From: Prevotella heparinolytica | GTDB lineage: Bacteria > Bacteroidota > Bacteroidia > Bacteroidales > Bacteroidaceae | Assembly: GCF_004342845.1 (NCBI RefSeq) | Contig: NZ_SLXB01000018.1 | Coordinates: 1 to 64,000, forward strand | Direction: 5' to 3' | DNA: 64,000 nt | Shown here: piece after piece, positions 27,581-36,782 of the stretch | Layout: every line of letters starts with the position of its first letter | Numbering within the stretch: position 1 is the stretch's first letter | Notes under the pieces: generated by a model | The model's database searches: none | What the model saw: the letters and a program-made list of their open reading frames with translations, nothing else | Told to the model about the DNA's origin: nothing | Translations under genes and position numbers: made by a program

Positions 27581-29491
27581 ATGATATACGGAAAAATTAC
27601 TTTAGAAAATTGGCGTACAGCCCTCGTAGAGGGCGAAGAGCCGGAATCTTCCTTTGAGAGTTATAATCTGAAAGTTTACTTCTATGGCACGCTGCTTAAC
27701 CGGGATATGCTTCAGGCAACCCCCGACGATACCAATGCCAAGCTTGCCGCCGATGTCTTTTTGCGCGATCCAATATCGGGTTTTTCTCTTTTAGACGGTT
27801 CGTTTACCATCGTCTACTACTCCGAAAACGAATGCGGAGTGGTGCGCGACCGTCATGGCACACATTATCCTATATATTGTATGGGTAATGGAGACTTTTC
27901 CTCTTCCTGGCAGGATTTGAAAAAGCGTTGGAGGGAGAAAACCAAAGAATACTTATGCTATGATGAATCGGCCTTGATTGGTTTTCTTCAGCGGGGCATT
28001 TTGAGATATGGAGAAAGCTGTTGGCATAGAATGTTCTCTTTGCCTGCCGGCCAGAAAGTCTGCGTGATGACAGAGGTCGGACTTATAAGGTCTATTATAA
28101 TACCGGTTAAAATCGAAGGGGTCAAAAGCTCTCCTCTTCCCACTTTGGAGAAGCTGAAGAAAAGCTTCCCTAATCTGTATAAAGACACGAAAGAAAAGAT
28201 CGGCCGGCTGATGGCGAAGCCTGTCTCTCCCGATACTTACGTCATTCCGGATATGGATTCGGATTTGGAATCCTTCTCCAGACGCTATGGCGAATTGCAT
28301 GCAAAGGCCATCAAGCGCCGCATCGGAGACAGTCGCCGGGTGGGCGTCCTTTTAAGCGGGGGTTACGATTCGGGAGCCAACCTTGCCGCCCTGCGCAGTA
28401 TTTACGACGGGCAGATAGACTCCTATTCGGTAGGCTTCAAAGGCGACACGTTGACGGAGTTGCCCATGGCCCGCCTGATGTCCGAAACCTTTGGCACCCG
28501 CCATCACGAGTACGAGATTGACGGCACGGAAATCACCGCCTTGCCCGATATTGTCCGTTTCTTGGGCGAGCCTTTTGTTGAAGGCGGGCTGATGGTGAAC
28601 TATTGCGCCATGCGCATGATAGGCGATGACAAGCCCGACGTCGTTCTGGGTGGCGATGGCAACGACCAATATTTCGGCACTTCGGGTCGCGAAGTGGCGC
28701 TGCACTATCTTGCCGCACGTGCAGGCATGCTTCCATTGATGAAAGGAATAGCGCGTTTGCTCGACCGTGAATTATTCGATACGGGAGGCAAGCTTTCGCG
28801 CATCCGTTTCCACTTGGACAAGATAGTGCATGTGTTGGAGGGCGAGCGTTTCGGCTTTTCCAATTCGGCATTGCGTGCTTTTATGCAATGTCCCGCAGAT
28901 TTTCATCCGGCAGTACCTCCCCGATCGGACATCCACAGTTTCAGGCATCTGTACACGCAACATGCCAGAATCTCCGATTTGGAGATTGACATCAACCGCA
29001 TCATCCTCTTCAAGGCTTCCCGCATGGCCCGTATGTTCAATAATAACCTGACGTTTCCTTTTATGGACTTGGAACTTTACCGTTTCTTGCAAGAGTTGCC
29101 GGTAGGGTTGAAGTGTAAGGGCGACAGTGTGTTGGATATTGCGCGAGGGCGTTGCACGTCTAAGTTTCTGCTGAAGCATCACTACAAACCCTTGTTGCCC
29201 GAAGCCATCACTTCGCGCAAGAAGCAAGGTGGTTTTGCTCCCATGCCTTTGTTCTTCCGCAACGATGCGCTGCGTGCCCGTTTCAAGGAGTTCATCCTAT
29301 CTTCCGGCATATACTGCGAATACCTTCGTCAAGACACCGTGGAGAAGTTCCTTACAGGCTACGACCGCGAGGCCGGACAGGAAAACAGTTGGTTCTGGCA
29401 TCGTCAAAACAAGGCATTGCAATATTTCAATCTGCTGACGCTTGTCACGTGGTGGGAAGAGTTTATAGAAAAGAAAGAGGTGAAATTATGA
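27581..29491 (+). CDS. asparagine-synthase-like protein lacking the glutaminase cysteine
   Basis: 636 aa from ATG 27581 (MIYGKITLENW); TTG 27572 is an alternative. The C-terminal half is an asparagine-synthase domain with the PP-loop LLSGGYDSGANLAAL and LGGDGNDQYFG. The N-terminal half keeps a glutaminase-like beta fold (SFTIVYYSENECGVVRDRHG) but does not begin Met-Cys, so it cannot use glutamine as family members with Cys2 do. Such proteins occur in polysaccharide and lasso-peptide clusters, where they amidate other substrates. Here an amide on a sugar acid or a regulatory role is possible; neither is shown. Confidence 0.75.
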   Translation: MIYGKITLENWRTALVEGEEPESSFESYNLKVYFYGTLLNRDMLQATPDDTNAKLAADVFLRDPISGFSLLDGSFTIVYYSENECGVVRDRHGTHYPIYCMGNGDFSSSWQDLKKRWREKTKEYLCYDESALIGFLQRGILRYGESCWHRMFSLPAGQKVCVMTEVGLIRSIIIPVKIEGVKSSPLPTLEKLKKSFPNLYKDTKEKIGRLMAKPVSPDTYVIPDMDSDLESFSRRYGELHAKAIKRRIGDSRRVGVLLSGGYDSGANLAALRSIYDGQIDSYSVGFKGDTLTELPMARLMSETFGTRHHEYEIDGTEITALPDIVRFLGEPFVEGGLMVNYCAMRMIGDDKPDVVLGGDGNDQYFGTSGREVALHYLAARAGMLPLMKGIARLLDRELFDTGGKLSRIRFHLDKIVHVLEGERFGFSNSALRAFMQCPADFHPAVPPRSDIHSFRHLYTQHARISDLEIDINRIILFKASRMARMFNNNLTFPFMDLELYRFLQELPVGLKCKGDSVLDIARGRCTSKFLLKHHYKPLLPEAITSRKKQGGFAPMPLFFRNDALRARFKEFILSSGIYCEYLRQDTVEKFLTGYDREAGQENSWFWHRQNKALQYFNLLTLVTWWEEFIEKKEVKL

Positions 29492-30525
29492 AAGTATCTG
29501 TCATCATTCCCGTTTACAATGTTTCCAAATACATAGAACGTTGTTTGCTCTCCGTCTTGAACCAAACCTGGCAGGATTTGGAGGTGATTCTGGTGAATGA
29601 TTGCACGCCCGATGACTCGATGGAGGTTATTGCGAACGTATTGTCGGAGCATATTCGGAGTTGGGTAGTTAAAATCGTTGTTCACGAAAAGAATAGAGGG
29701 ATAGCCGGTGCGCGTAATTCCGGTATCCGGTATGCGACGGGAGATTATTTATATTTCTTGGATAGTGATGATTACCTTACTCCACAAGGCATAGAGCAGA
29801 TGGCCTCTGTTGCCTTGCAATATAATGTGGATGTAGTTGCAGCTGAGTATGAGTTGGTGGGTAATGCACACGTTGTTACTTCCGAACTGAGATTCTCAGG
29901 ATTTTTGGAAAATAATGAGAAAGTTATTCGTTCGTATGCCAAAGACCAATGGGCGGTGATGCCTTGGAATAAATTGGTGCGGCATGAGCTGATAAAGAAA
30001 GAGCTGTTGTTTTTTGAGGAAACGATTGTGCATGAAGACGATTTGTGGTCCTTCAAATTGGCTTGTTGTGCCCAAAGTGCCTACGGACTGCCTGAAAAGA
30101 CCTATTATTATGTGCTTCACGCAAACTCTTTCATGGGAAAAACCTCCCCCAAAAAATTGCAGAGCCGGGTGCGTATCATAGAAATGGTTTACGATTACAT
30201 CACCTCTTCCGAGCGATTGAGAAACGCTCCCTATATTTATTTCTTTTATGAGACGATGAAAGCTCGTTATTTTGACGTGATTATGTATAATTCAAGTGAT
30301 TATGCTTTTTGGCGTCATGCTTATCAAGTGATTCGGCAAAAAAAATATATTTCTGCTTTCAAGGCCTTGTTCACGATGCATGTCTCTTTGAAAATGGCTT
30401 TGCGCAATTTGCATTATCTTTTTCCCGTGAAGGCCGGCTATTGGTATTATGCCGCTTTTGTGAAGTTTTCATATTATTTATTGGTTCTTCCGGTCAAAAT
30501 TAAACAACTGTTTTTTATAAAGTGA
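29488..30525 (+). CDS. family 2 glycosyltransferase
   Basis: 345 aa from ATG 29488, which overlaps the stop of the preceding gene (ATGA); the longer frame from 29389 reads back into that gene. GT-A domain: MKVSVIIPVYNVSKYIERCL, NDCTPDDSME, and the metal-binding DxD within YLYFLDSDDYLTP. Cytoplasmic, with a basic, hydrophobic C-terminus that may sit on the membrane. Donor and acceptor unknown. Confidence 0.88.
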   Translation: MKVSVIIPVYNVSKYIERCLLSVLNQTWQDLEVILVNDCTPDDSMEVIANVLSEHIRSWVVKIVVHEKNRGIAGARNSGIRYATGDYLYFLDSDDYLTPQGIEQMASVALQYNVDVVAAEYELVGNAHVVTSELRFSGFLENNEKVIRSYAKDQWAVMPWNKLVRHELIKKELLFFEETIVHEDDLWSFKLACCAQSAYGLPEKTYYYVLHANSFMGKTSPKKLQSRVRIIEMVYDYITSSERLRNAPYIYFFYETMKARYFDVIMYNSSDYAFWRHAYQVIRQKKYISAFKALFTMHVSLKMALRNLHYLFPVKAGYWYYAAFVKFSYYLLVLPVKIKQLFFIK

Positions 30526-30529
30526 GCCT

Positions 30530-31363
30530 ATGGATAAGAAAGTAAAAATTTTGGTTTGTGCCCATAAAGAAGTGGATTTGCCGCCACATCCGTATTTTTT
30601 CCCCATTCATGGGGGGGCGGCATTGTCATCAGTGGATTTGCCGTATATTCGCGATGATACGGGTGATAATATATCAGACAAGAATAAGAACTATTGCGAG
30701 TTGACGGCGCATTATTGGTTCTGGAAAAATAGCAAGTCCGATATTGTCGGATTAAATCATTATAGGAGATTCTTTGATTTTGGGTATATGAATGCTTTGT
30801 TCCTGCCTGAAAGGAAGTTTATGGAAATCAATGAGTTCTTGAACCAGCCCTATCGTTTCCCTGACAATTTGACTTCTTTGTTGGATAAATATGACATCAT
30901 CCTTCCTCCAAAGCGCAACTGGCCGTACAAGATTGTGACCCAATATGCCATCTTTCATATCATCAATGATATGAATATCCTACGAGATGTGATGCGCGAT
31001 GTGCATCCCGATTATTTATCGGCTTTTGATAGTTTGCTATACCATCAGAATGCCTATTCTCAATTCAATATGTTTATCACCAAGTGGGAAGTGTTCGACG
31101 CGTATTCCAAGTGGTTGTTCGAACTTCTGTTTGAAGTGGAAAAGCGCGTCAAGCTCTCTTCTTACGTGGATCAGGCGCGTGTTTTCGGTTACATGTCGGA
31201 ACGGCTGTTGAATGTTTATGTGATGAAAAATGGATTGAAAGCACTTCATGTGCCCGTGGTGACGGCTGTTACCGAAAGCGAGATGGGCGAAAGAATCACA
31301 GGACTCCGATACCGCTTGCGATATGTAAAAAACTATCTTATTTTTAAATTGTTTAAGATATAA
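30530..31363 (+). CDS. DUF4422 glycosyltransferase-like protein
   Basis: 277 aa. Family signatures KILVCAHKEVDLP near the start and the central KNYCELTAHYWFWKN followed by IVGLNHYRRFFDF. DUF4422 proteins are found in capsule and LPS clusters and are believed to be glycosyltransferases (some are galactofuranosyl- or other hexosyltransferases); the exact activity is not evident. It starts 4 nt after the preceding GT2 gene and 7 nt before the next. Confidence 0.85.
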   Translation: MDKKVKILVCAHKEVDLPPHPYFFPIHGGAALSSVDLPYIRDDTGDNISDKNKNYCELTAHYWFWKNSKSDIVGLNHYRRFFDFGYMNALFLPERKFMEINEFLNQPYRFPDNLTSLLDKYDIILPPKRNWPYKIVTQYAIFHIINDMNILRDVMRDVHPDYLSAFDSLLYHQNAYSQFNMFITKWEVFDAYSKWLFELLFEVEKRVKLSSYVDQARVFGYMSERLLNVYVMKNGLKALHVPVVTAVTESEMGERITGLRYRLRYVKNYLIFKLFKI

Positions 31364-31370
31364 AGTAACC

Positions 31371-32384
31371 ATGGAAAACACAGCCCCTATCATTTCGGTC
31401 ATTGTTCCGGTTTACAAGGTAGAGAAATATCTCGGAAAATGCTTGGAAAGTATCTTGGACCAGTCATTCGAGGACATTGAGGTCTTGTTAATAGACGATG
31501 GGAGTCCGGACAGTAGTGGTGTGTTGTGCGATCATTTTTCTTTGATAGACTCTCGCGTCAAGGTGTTCCATAAAGAAAACGGAGGTGTGGGTAGCGCACG
31601 TAATTATGGCATAGAGCGGGCTTTGGGCAAATACTTGGCATTTATCGATTCGGACGATTGGATAGAGCCTGATATGCTGGAGACACTGTACACGCAGCAG
31701 TTGCGCTACAATGCGGAACTTTCCGTTTGTGGGATGCAAAAAGACGATGAGGAGGGAAATGTGTTGTTTCGCATAGACAACGATGTGACCTATCTTGAAA
31801 ATCAGCATTATGCCATCCTTACTTTGTTCAATCAAGATAAGTATTATAAGTATCAGGGGTGGGTGTATAATAAGTTATATTTAAAGGAATTGGTGAATAA
31901 GTATCATATTCGTTTTCACGAAGAGATTGCTTATAGCGAAGACCGCCTGTTTAATTTCGATTATTTAAAGCATGTTGTTTCCGCCGTATTTTCCACACAA
32001 CCCAAATATCATTATTTGATTAGAGCAAACAGTGCCATGACATCTTCTAATGCCGGGAAAGTATACGAGGATAAATTTTCCAGCTTTATTCCTGCTTTCG
32101 AAGAGATGTTTCAATACAGTTGTGTCAATTACCCGTCCGAAATACAGCGTGCCGTAGCTTCAAATTATACGTTGGATGTAGTGAATCTCTATCTGAAATA
32201 CAGAAAAGAGATGAGGGATATGGAAATAGGGTGCCGGATAAGACAGATTGTGATGCGAATGCTTCCTTCTATGTCCAGTAGTGAAAGAATTATATATAGG
32301 ATTTTCCTTGTCCATCCGCTACTATATTATTGGTTTATCAAGCTCAGATATTATGGATCTTTACTAAAAACGTTTATTAAATGA
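31371..32384 (+). CDS. family 2 glycosyltransferase
   Basis: 337 aa. IISVIVPVYKVEKYLGKCL, IDDGSPDSSG and YLAFIDSDDWIEPD are the GT-A nucleotide-sugar and metal-binding motifs. It is similar in plan to the GT2 at 29488. Its stop overlaps the ATG of the glf relic, so the original operon continued directly into glf. Confidence 0.88.
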   Translation: MENTAPIISVIVPVYKVEKYLGKCLESILDQSFEDIEVLLIDDGSPDSSGVLCDHFSLIDSRVKVFHKENGGVGSARNYGIERALGKYLAFIDSDDWIEPDMLETLYTQQLRYNAELSVCGMQKDDEEGNVLFRIDNDVTYLENQHYAILTLFNQDKYYKYQGWVYNKLYLKELVNKYHIRFHEEIAYSEDRLFNFDYLKHVVSAVFSTQPKYHYLIRANSAMTSSNAGKVYEDKFSSFIPAFEEMFQYSCVNYPSEIQRAVASNYTLDVVNLYLKYRKEMRDMEIGCRIRQIVMRMLPSMSSSERIIYRIFLVHPLLYYWFIKLRYYGSLLKTFIK

Positions 32385-32557
32385 GAAAGTCTGATTATCT
32401 CATTCTCGGTGGTGGCTTGTACGGAGCTTTGTTTGTCCATAAAACCGCATAAAGAGGGAAAAGCCAGGTAACAGACAAGTGTCCGTATTTGGGTGGAAAC
32501 ATTTATTGAGAAAACGTGGAAAGCATCCATGTGCATAAATATGGAGTGCATATGGTA
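32381..32557 (+). pseudogene. glf: relic of glf, UDP-galactopyranose mutase (N-terminal fragment)
   Basis: ATG 32381 overlaps the previous stop (ATGA) and opens MRKSDYLILGGGLYGALFVH, the FAD-binding Rossmann start of UDP-galactopyranose mutase. The frame is then broken by TAA 32450-32452 and TGA 32507-32509, yet between and after them it still reads TDKCPYLGGNIY and ENVESIHVHKYGVHM, matching the mutase block DKR-PxxGGNxY-ENxEGIxVHKYGxH. Similarity stops near 32557, and some 300 residues are missing. The locus has therefore lost its own source of UDP-galactofuranose, unless glf is encoded elsewhere. Confidence 0.85.
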
Positions 32558-32605
32558 AACTATAAGACTTTTTCCTTGAATAACAGAGATAATAACAGTG
32601 GGCTT

Positions 32606-33796
32606 ATGAACATTTTATTTATGTATAACGGAATGTTCCATCCTCTTCGCGGAGGCTTGGAACGGGTGTCCGATTTGCTTTGTCGCGAGTTTGTCCGGAG
32701 GGGGCATTGCGTATTTTACTTGCATCATACATACGATGAAAAGATGTCAGGCTATTCCTATCCTGCATCCATGTCTTTCTTTCCCAATTCTTCGGTTACG
32801 GAGTTAAAAGAAAACGGTGCTTTTTATCGGAATTTCTTGATTCAAAATAAGATCGATATTGTTATTGTTCAAAATCCCATGGATTACCATAAACTGTGTG
32901 CCTTTTCTAAAGATTTGAGACATGTAAAGGTTGTTTCCGTGATACATTGCAACCCTTTGTATATGTATCACCATATGCATCTGCTCATGTGGCGGTTGAG
33001 GAATGACACGTTTATCGAGAAAATCAAAAGAGTGGCGCGTGTCATCAAAATGCCGAAGCGCAAACGCACATATCTGGAGTGGCTTAGAGGATGTTATGAC
33101 GGTGCTTTTGCCAATACGGATTTGGTGTGTTTGCTGTCAGAAAAGTTTATTCCGGAGTTGAGGAGCATTCGCATTAAGCATTTCGATATAAACAAGACAA
33201 TTGCCATAGGTAATCCCAATACGTATCCTCTGCAAGATATTTCCATCAATCGGAAAAAGAAACAGATTTTGTATGTAGGCCGGATAGAGTGGTATCAGAA
33301 ACGTGTAGATAGGATGGTGGTCATTTGGAAGAAACTTTACAAACAGTTTCCTGATTGGGAGTTGGTGATTGTGGGTGACGGATCTTTCAAGCAGGAGCTC
33401 GAGCAGAAGGCTGTGGGACTGGAACGCATTGCTTTTGTAGGGTGGAAAGACCCGGAGTCTTATTATAGAGATGCGGCTATTTTATGTTTGACCAGCGACT
33501 TTGAAGGTTGGGGGATGGTACTGACGGAGGCGATGACTTTTGGCACGGTTCCTGTGGCTTTTAATACGTATGCTGCCGTGACGGAGATCATAGAAAATGG
33601 TTGTACTGGGATATTAGTAAAGCCGTTTTCTTACAGTAGGTTTGCTGGCAAGTTGGCCATGTTGATGCGTGACGACGCTTTGCGTACCAAAATGGCTGCG
33701 AGCGGCAAGGCATATGTGCGGCGTTTTGACATACAACGGGTGGCCGATCGATGGGAATCTGTTTTTCGTAACCTGAAGGACGGAAGCCATTGTTAG
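32606..33796 (+). CDS. family 4 glycosyltransferase
   Basis: 396 aa from ATG 32606 (MNILFMYNGMFHPLRGGLER); the open frame reaches back to 32516 only because the glf relic is in frame with it. GT-B fold: N-terminal Gly-rich acceptor loop RGGLERVS and C-terminal donor site ILYVGRIEWYQKRVDRM with SDFEGWGMVLTEAM carrying the E-x7-E motif. It overlaps the convergent wzx gene by 4 nt. Confidence 0.85.
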   Translation: MNILFMYNGMFHPLRGGLERVSDLLCREFVRRGHCVFYLHHTYDEKMSGYSYPASMSFFPNSSVTELKENGAFYRNFLIQNKIDIVIVQNPMDYHKLCAFSKDLRHVKVVSVIHCNPLYMYHHMHLLMWRLRNDTFIEKIKRVARVIKMPKRKRTYLEWLRGCYDGAFANTDLVCLLSEKFIPELRSIRIKHFDINKTIAIGNPNTYPLQDISINRKKKQILYVGRIEWYQKRVDRMVVIWKKLYKQFPDWELVIVGDGSFKQELEQKAVGLERIAFVGWKDPESYYRDAAILCLTSDFEGWGMVLTEAMTFGTVPVAFNTYAAVTEIIENGCTGILVKPFSYSRFAGKLAMLMRDDALRTKMAASGKAYVRRFDIQRVADRWESVFRNLKDGSHC

Positions 33797-35328
33797 CATT
33801 TCCGTTTTATAATGCGATGAGTTAACGAGCGCATGCCGGGAGTTAGTAAATAGAGTAATATATAGACAGTTGTAGCATAAATAGAGGTGATGGTGGCACC
33901 GTATGCCATCCAATTGCCAAACGAACGTTGTGGGGCGAATATACGTTCTGGAAGCAAGTTGTGATAAGCAATGAGCGGCAGTAAGGCTATGAGCAGGTAC
34001 TTGGTGTAGTCCACCCAATAATGCGTCACTGGCATTTTGAACCCTTTTGCATAGAGGAAGCAGGGTTTCCAGATAACGATGAGTAGTAACTGGCTGGTAA
34101 TGTTTCCCAAAAGGATTCCGGGTAACCCCAAAAAATATCCTCCCGTTATGGCAACAATCAGATTGATGCAGATTTCTGCAACAGGTGCCCATGTATCTTG
34201 AAACAATCCATATCCGTAGATAAACTGGTCGGTGGCGCCGCGCGTATAGCCGATGAAGGAGTTCAGGATTATCAGGTACAGTATATGCCTTGATATGATA
34301 TATTCGTCTCCTAACCAGAGTGAGATAAAGGCGTCGGTCAGTTGGAGCAGGGCAAACGAAATCGTCCCGGCTATCAAAAAACGTATTCCCATCAGTTCCC
34401 AGAAAACCTGCAAGATGCGTTTGGTGTTGCCTTCTGCAATAAGGTTGCCCACACCGGCGTTGGTGCTTCCCAGCAGGTTGCTTATGAAGATACTGATTTT
34501 ATCAATGATGAGCGTATAGTTCCCGTAGTAGGCCACTGTCTTCAACGAGACGAAAGCGTACACTAAAAAAGGGGTGGTTTGAAACTGTACGAAACCGCCT
34601 ATCCGGTGTACAAACAGTTGCTTGGTATATTTTATGACTTCCGGATATTTCTTGAAGAGGAGCTTTCCTTGCTTTATTTCACTCCGCAGCCAAGGATATA
34701 CCTGATTCACCTTCCAATTTAGAATGACGGAGTAGGTGATTCCCAATAGCAGTTCCATGCTTATCCACAGGTAATAATTGCCTGTATAATACACCAGTGT
34801 CATTTGTAGGAGTGTTTTTATGATTATGGCGCTTTGGTAATAGGCTGTCACCACATAGTTTCTTTGGTCTGCTCCCAAGAGCGTTTGTTTGTAGTTGGCA
34901 AAATAGCCTATCAACGAGGTGGTGAGGTAAGAAAAGAAAGCAAAGCAGACAACTCCCAACTCGAAGACATTGTTGGGGAAGATAAGAGGCAGGAAACATG
35001 CAAGCACGCAGCCGGCACTTAGAATAATGAATCCGATGCGGCGGTATAAGAATCCGAAAACGGAGATTATCTCGTTGATTTTCGGCTCGTTGTGTTCAAA
35101 AAGAGGTTTGTACAGCACATAGCCTATCGCTGTGCTGATGCCCAGTTCGGCAAGATTAAGGAAGCCCAGCAGGTTGTTCATGGTGCCTATCAGTCCCATG
35201 AAATCGGCGCCCAGCGCATCCAGAAAAATCTTTCTTGAGAAGAAGGACAGGGCCAGATTCAGGAAGTAGAAGATGAGGTTGACCCGGGCATTGAGCAATG
35301 ATTTTTTTAGTCGCGAGGCTTCAGGCAT
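33793..35328 (-). CDS. wzx: polysaccharide flippase (Wzx, MATE/MOP fold)
   Basis: 511 aa with about 12-14 membrane segments spread evenly along the chain. It begins RLKKSLLNARVNLIFYFLNL and has LLGFLNLAELGISTAIGYVLY, typical of Wzx-like exporters. It would turn lipid-linked repeat units across the inner membrane. It is the only flippase in the window and lies on the opposite strand to the first EPS segment, with a 4-nt tail-to-tail overlap and no terminator between. Confidence 0.9.
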   Translation of the reverse strand: MPEASRLKKSLLNARVNLIFYFLNLALSFFSRKIFLDALGADFMGLIGTMNNLLGFLNLAELGISTAIGYVLYKPLFEHNEPKINEIISVFGFLYRRIGFIILSAGCVLACFLPLIFPNNVFELGVVCFAFFSYLTTSLIGYFANYKQTLLGADQRNYVVTAYYQSAIIIKTLLQMTLVYYTGNYYLWISMELLLGITYSVILNWKVNQVYPWLRSEIKQGKLLFKKYPEVIKYTKQLFVHRIGGFVQFQTTPFLVYAFVSLKTVAYYGNYTLIIDKISIFISNLLGSTNAGVGNLIAEGNTKRILQVFWELMGIRFLIAGTISFALLQLTDAFISLWLGDEYIISRHILYLIILNSFIGYTRGATDQFIYGYGLFQDTWAPVAEICINLIVAITGGYFLGLPGILLGNITSQLLLIVIWKPCFLYAKGFKMPVTHYWVDYTKYLLIALLPLIAYHNLLPERIFAPQRSFGNWMAYGATITSIYATTVYILLYLLTPGMRSLTHRIIKRKC

Positions 35329-35478
35329 AATAGGATTGGGATTATCTGAGTTCCCGCAAAGATAGAAATTTTTACTGATATTTTATCTATATTGTTGTGA
35401 GGGGAAAGAAATTCTGCCTTTTAAATTATACGCAGGAGAGAGGCGGAAACAAAAGTCGGTCGTGCGATGCCATAATGG

Positions 35479-35552
35479 CAGGCGCGGATTTTGCGGCATT
35501 TGACACGGTTTGTTTTGACGAGAGCCGTGAAATATGCGAAATTCCGCGTCTG
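35479..35552. repeat. 74-bp imperfect palindrome, copy 3
   Basis: Left arm starts CAGGCGCGGATTTTGCGG (35479) and runs to GACACGG; right arm runs from GCCGTGAAAT to CCGCGTCTG (35552). Same arm sequences and spacing as copies at 8058 and 18795. It lies 33 bp after the amidase stop (minus strand) and before wzx, so it may end the phage-like module's transcript. Confidence 0.72.
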
Positions 35553-35584
35553 AGGGAGGCCCATGAAGACGTTTTGTTTGTGTT

Positions 35585-36028
35585 TCACCATCTTTCTTTC
35601 TTCACCTCGAAGCAAGGGCACTGCTTGGTCCATTCCATCGGTTCGATTTCGCCGTTGTGGTTCAGGTCGGGGCTGAGGTCGCGGTGTCCTACGACTTTTG
35701 CACCCGGATGGTCGGCCAGCAGCACCCTGACGAGGACGCGTAGCGAGTGGCGTTGCCATTCGGTTCGCGTGTCTTTGGGGTTGCCGTAGTGGTCCAGACC
35801 GCCTTCATAGCACACGCCGATGGAGTGGGCATTGTGCCCACGGGCGTGGATGCCGACCCTCTCGACCGGGCGTGTGGTAAGGATGCGGCCGTCGCGACGG
35901 ATGTAGAAGTGATAGCCTGTGCCGTCAAATCCGCGTCGACGATGTGCCGCCTCCAGAGCCTGCTCGGTAAAGGGACGGTCCTCGCACGTGGCGCTGCAAT
36001 GTATCACGATCAGGTCAATGCGTCTCAT
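35585..36028 (-). CDS. N-acetylmuramoyl-L-alanine amidase (Amidase_2)
   Basis: 147 aa from ATG 36028 (MRRIDLIVIHCSAT); the longer frame from 36124 runs through the smalltalk gene in another frame and is rejected. Zinc ligands are His in IVIHCSA, His in VVGHRDLSPD and a Cys in the C-terminal CPCFEV; GYHFYIRRDGRI is the substrate-side strand. It has no signal peptide of its own, as in phage endolysins. It lies 5 nt downstream of the smalltalk gene. Confidence 0.9.
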   Translation of the reverse strand: MRRIDLIVIHCSATCEDRPFTEQALEAAHRRRGFDGTGYHFYIRRDGRILTTRPVERVGIHARGHNAHSIGVCYEGGLDHYGNPKDTRTEWQRHSLRVLVRVLLADHPGAKVVGHRDLSPDLNHNGEIEPMEWTKQCPCFEVKKERW

Positions 36029-36033
36029 TGCCG

Positions 36034-36144
36034 TCACAGATTGCCGCCGGTCATGGCATGTGCGCTGAAAGCACCCAGCAAGGCCGATGCCACAGCGATG
36101 ATCAGTTTCAGTACTTTGTCCCAAGTCGATGATTTCTGTTTCAT
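36034..36144 (-). CDS. smalltalk protein
   Basis: 36 aa, starting MKQKSSTWDKVLKLIIAVAS and ending MTGGNL. A short basic N-terminus, one hydrophobic helix (about residues 11-30) and a small polar tail match the 'smalltalk protein' family of Bacteroides. Its function is unknown. Position directly before an amidase, with TGA and the next ATG 5 nt apart, is the position of a holin in a lysis cassette; the size and single membrane helix would allow that, but it is inference. Confidence 0.82.
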   Translation of the reverse strand: MKQKSSTWDKVLKLIIAVASALLGAFSAHAMTGGNL

Positions 36145-36245
36145 GTTTCTTTTAGATAATCGGTTAGTAATTAGTTGGTTAGTGGTGGTTGATTAGCGGT
36201 TGGCGGCTTGTTGAGCACTAACCGCCAATCGTTCGCCGCTCCTCA

Positions 36246-36782
36246 TCATCCCAGCGGATTTTCGCTCTGTCCGCCTTCCGAGCCGGGGGTGCCGGAATGT
36301 TCGCCGGGGGTGCCGCTACCGGCGGACGGTTTATTCCCGGCAGGTTTGGAGGGCTCTTCGGACACGAGTTCGAAGACGATGTTGTTGGGCGCGCCTTTGG
36401 TGGTGGCGTTGCTGTCGTTTACCAGGCGGAAAGCGTTGGCCACGCGGAAGCGGATGTTGACGCGTTCGATGTTTTTCACCGTGCAATCTTTGGCCGCTTC
36501 GCTGGCGCGGCATCTGAAGGTGGTGTGGAAGATGCCGAAGCCGTCCAGCTGGACACTGTTGCCGTCGGTCAGGGTCTGACGCATCTGGCGGATGATGGCC
36601 TTGCCCACGTGCTCCACGTCTTCGGCCGACATGCCGCCGAGGGCTTCGATGTCTTGTGCCAGGCGGCTGAGGTTGAAGATTTTCGCATCTTTGGGCTTGC
36701 GTTTCAGGATATAGACCATGGGCGACTGGGTATTTCCGATTTTCTTGCGGCGCATGCTGCGTACTACTAATGCTGTTGACAT
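36246..36782 (-). CDS. HU-like DNA-binding protein with Gly/Pro/Ser tail
   Basis: 178 aa. Residues about 20-140 are the HU-HIG / TIGR01201 fold: MVYILKRKPKDAKIFNLSRLAQDI, then QMRQTLTDGNSVQLDGFGIF, which corresponds to the HU dimer core. The final 35 residues (SKPAGNKPSAGSGTPG onwards) are a flexible tail. This HU class recurs beside smalltalk and amidase genes in Bacteroides. It may shape or protect DNA during a specialised replication event. Confidence 0.88.
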   Translation of the reverse strand: MSTALVVRSMRRKKIGNTQSPMVYILKRKPKDAKIFNLSRLAQDIEALGGMSAEDVEHVGKAIIRQMRQTLTDGNSVQLDGFGIFHTTFRCRASEAAKDCTVKNIERVNIRFRVANAFRLVNDSNATTKGAPNNIVFELVSEEPSKPAGNKPSAGSGTPGEHSGTPGSEGGQSENPLG

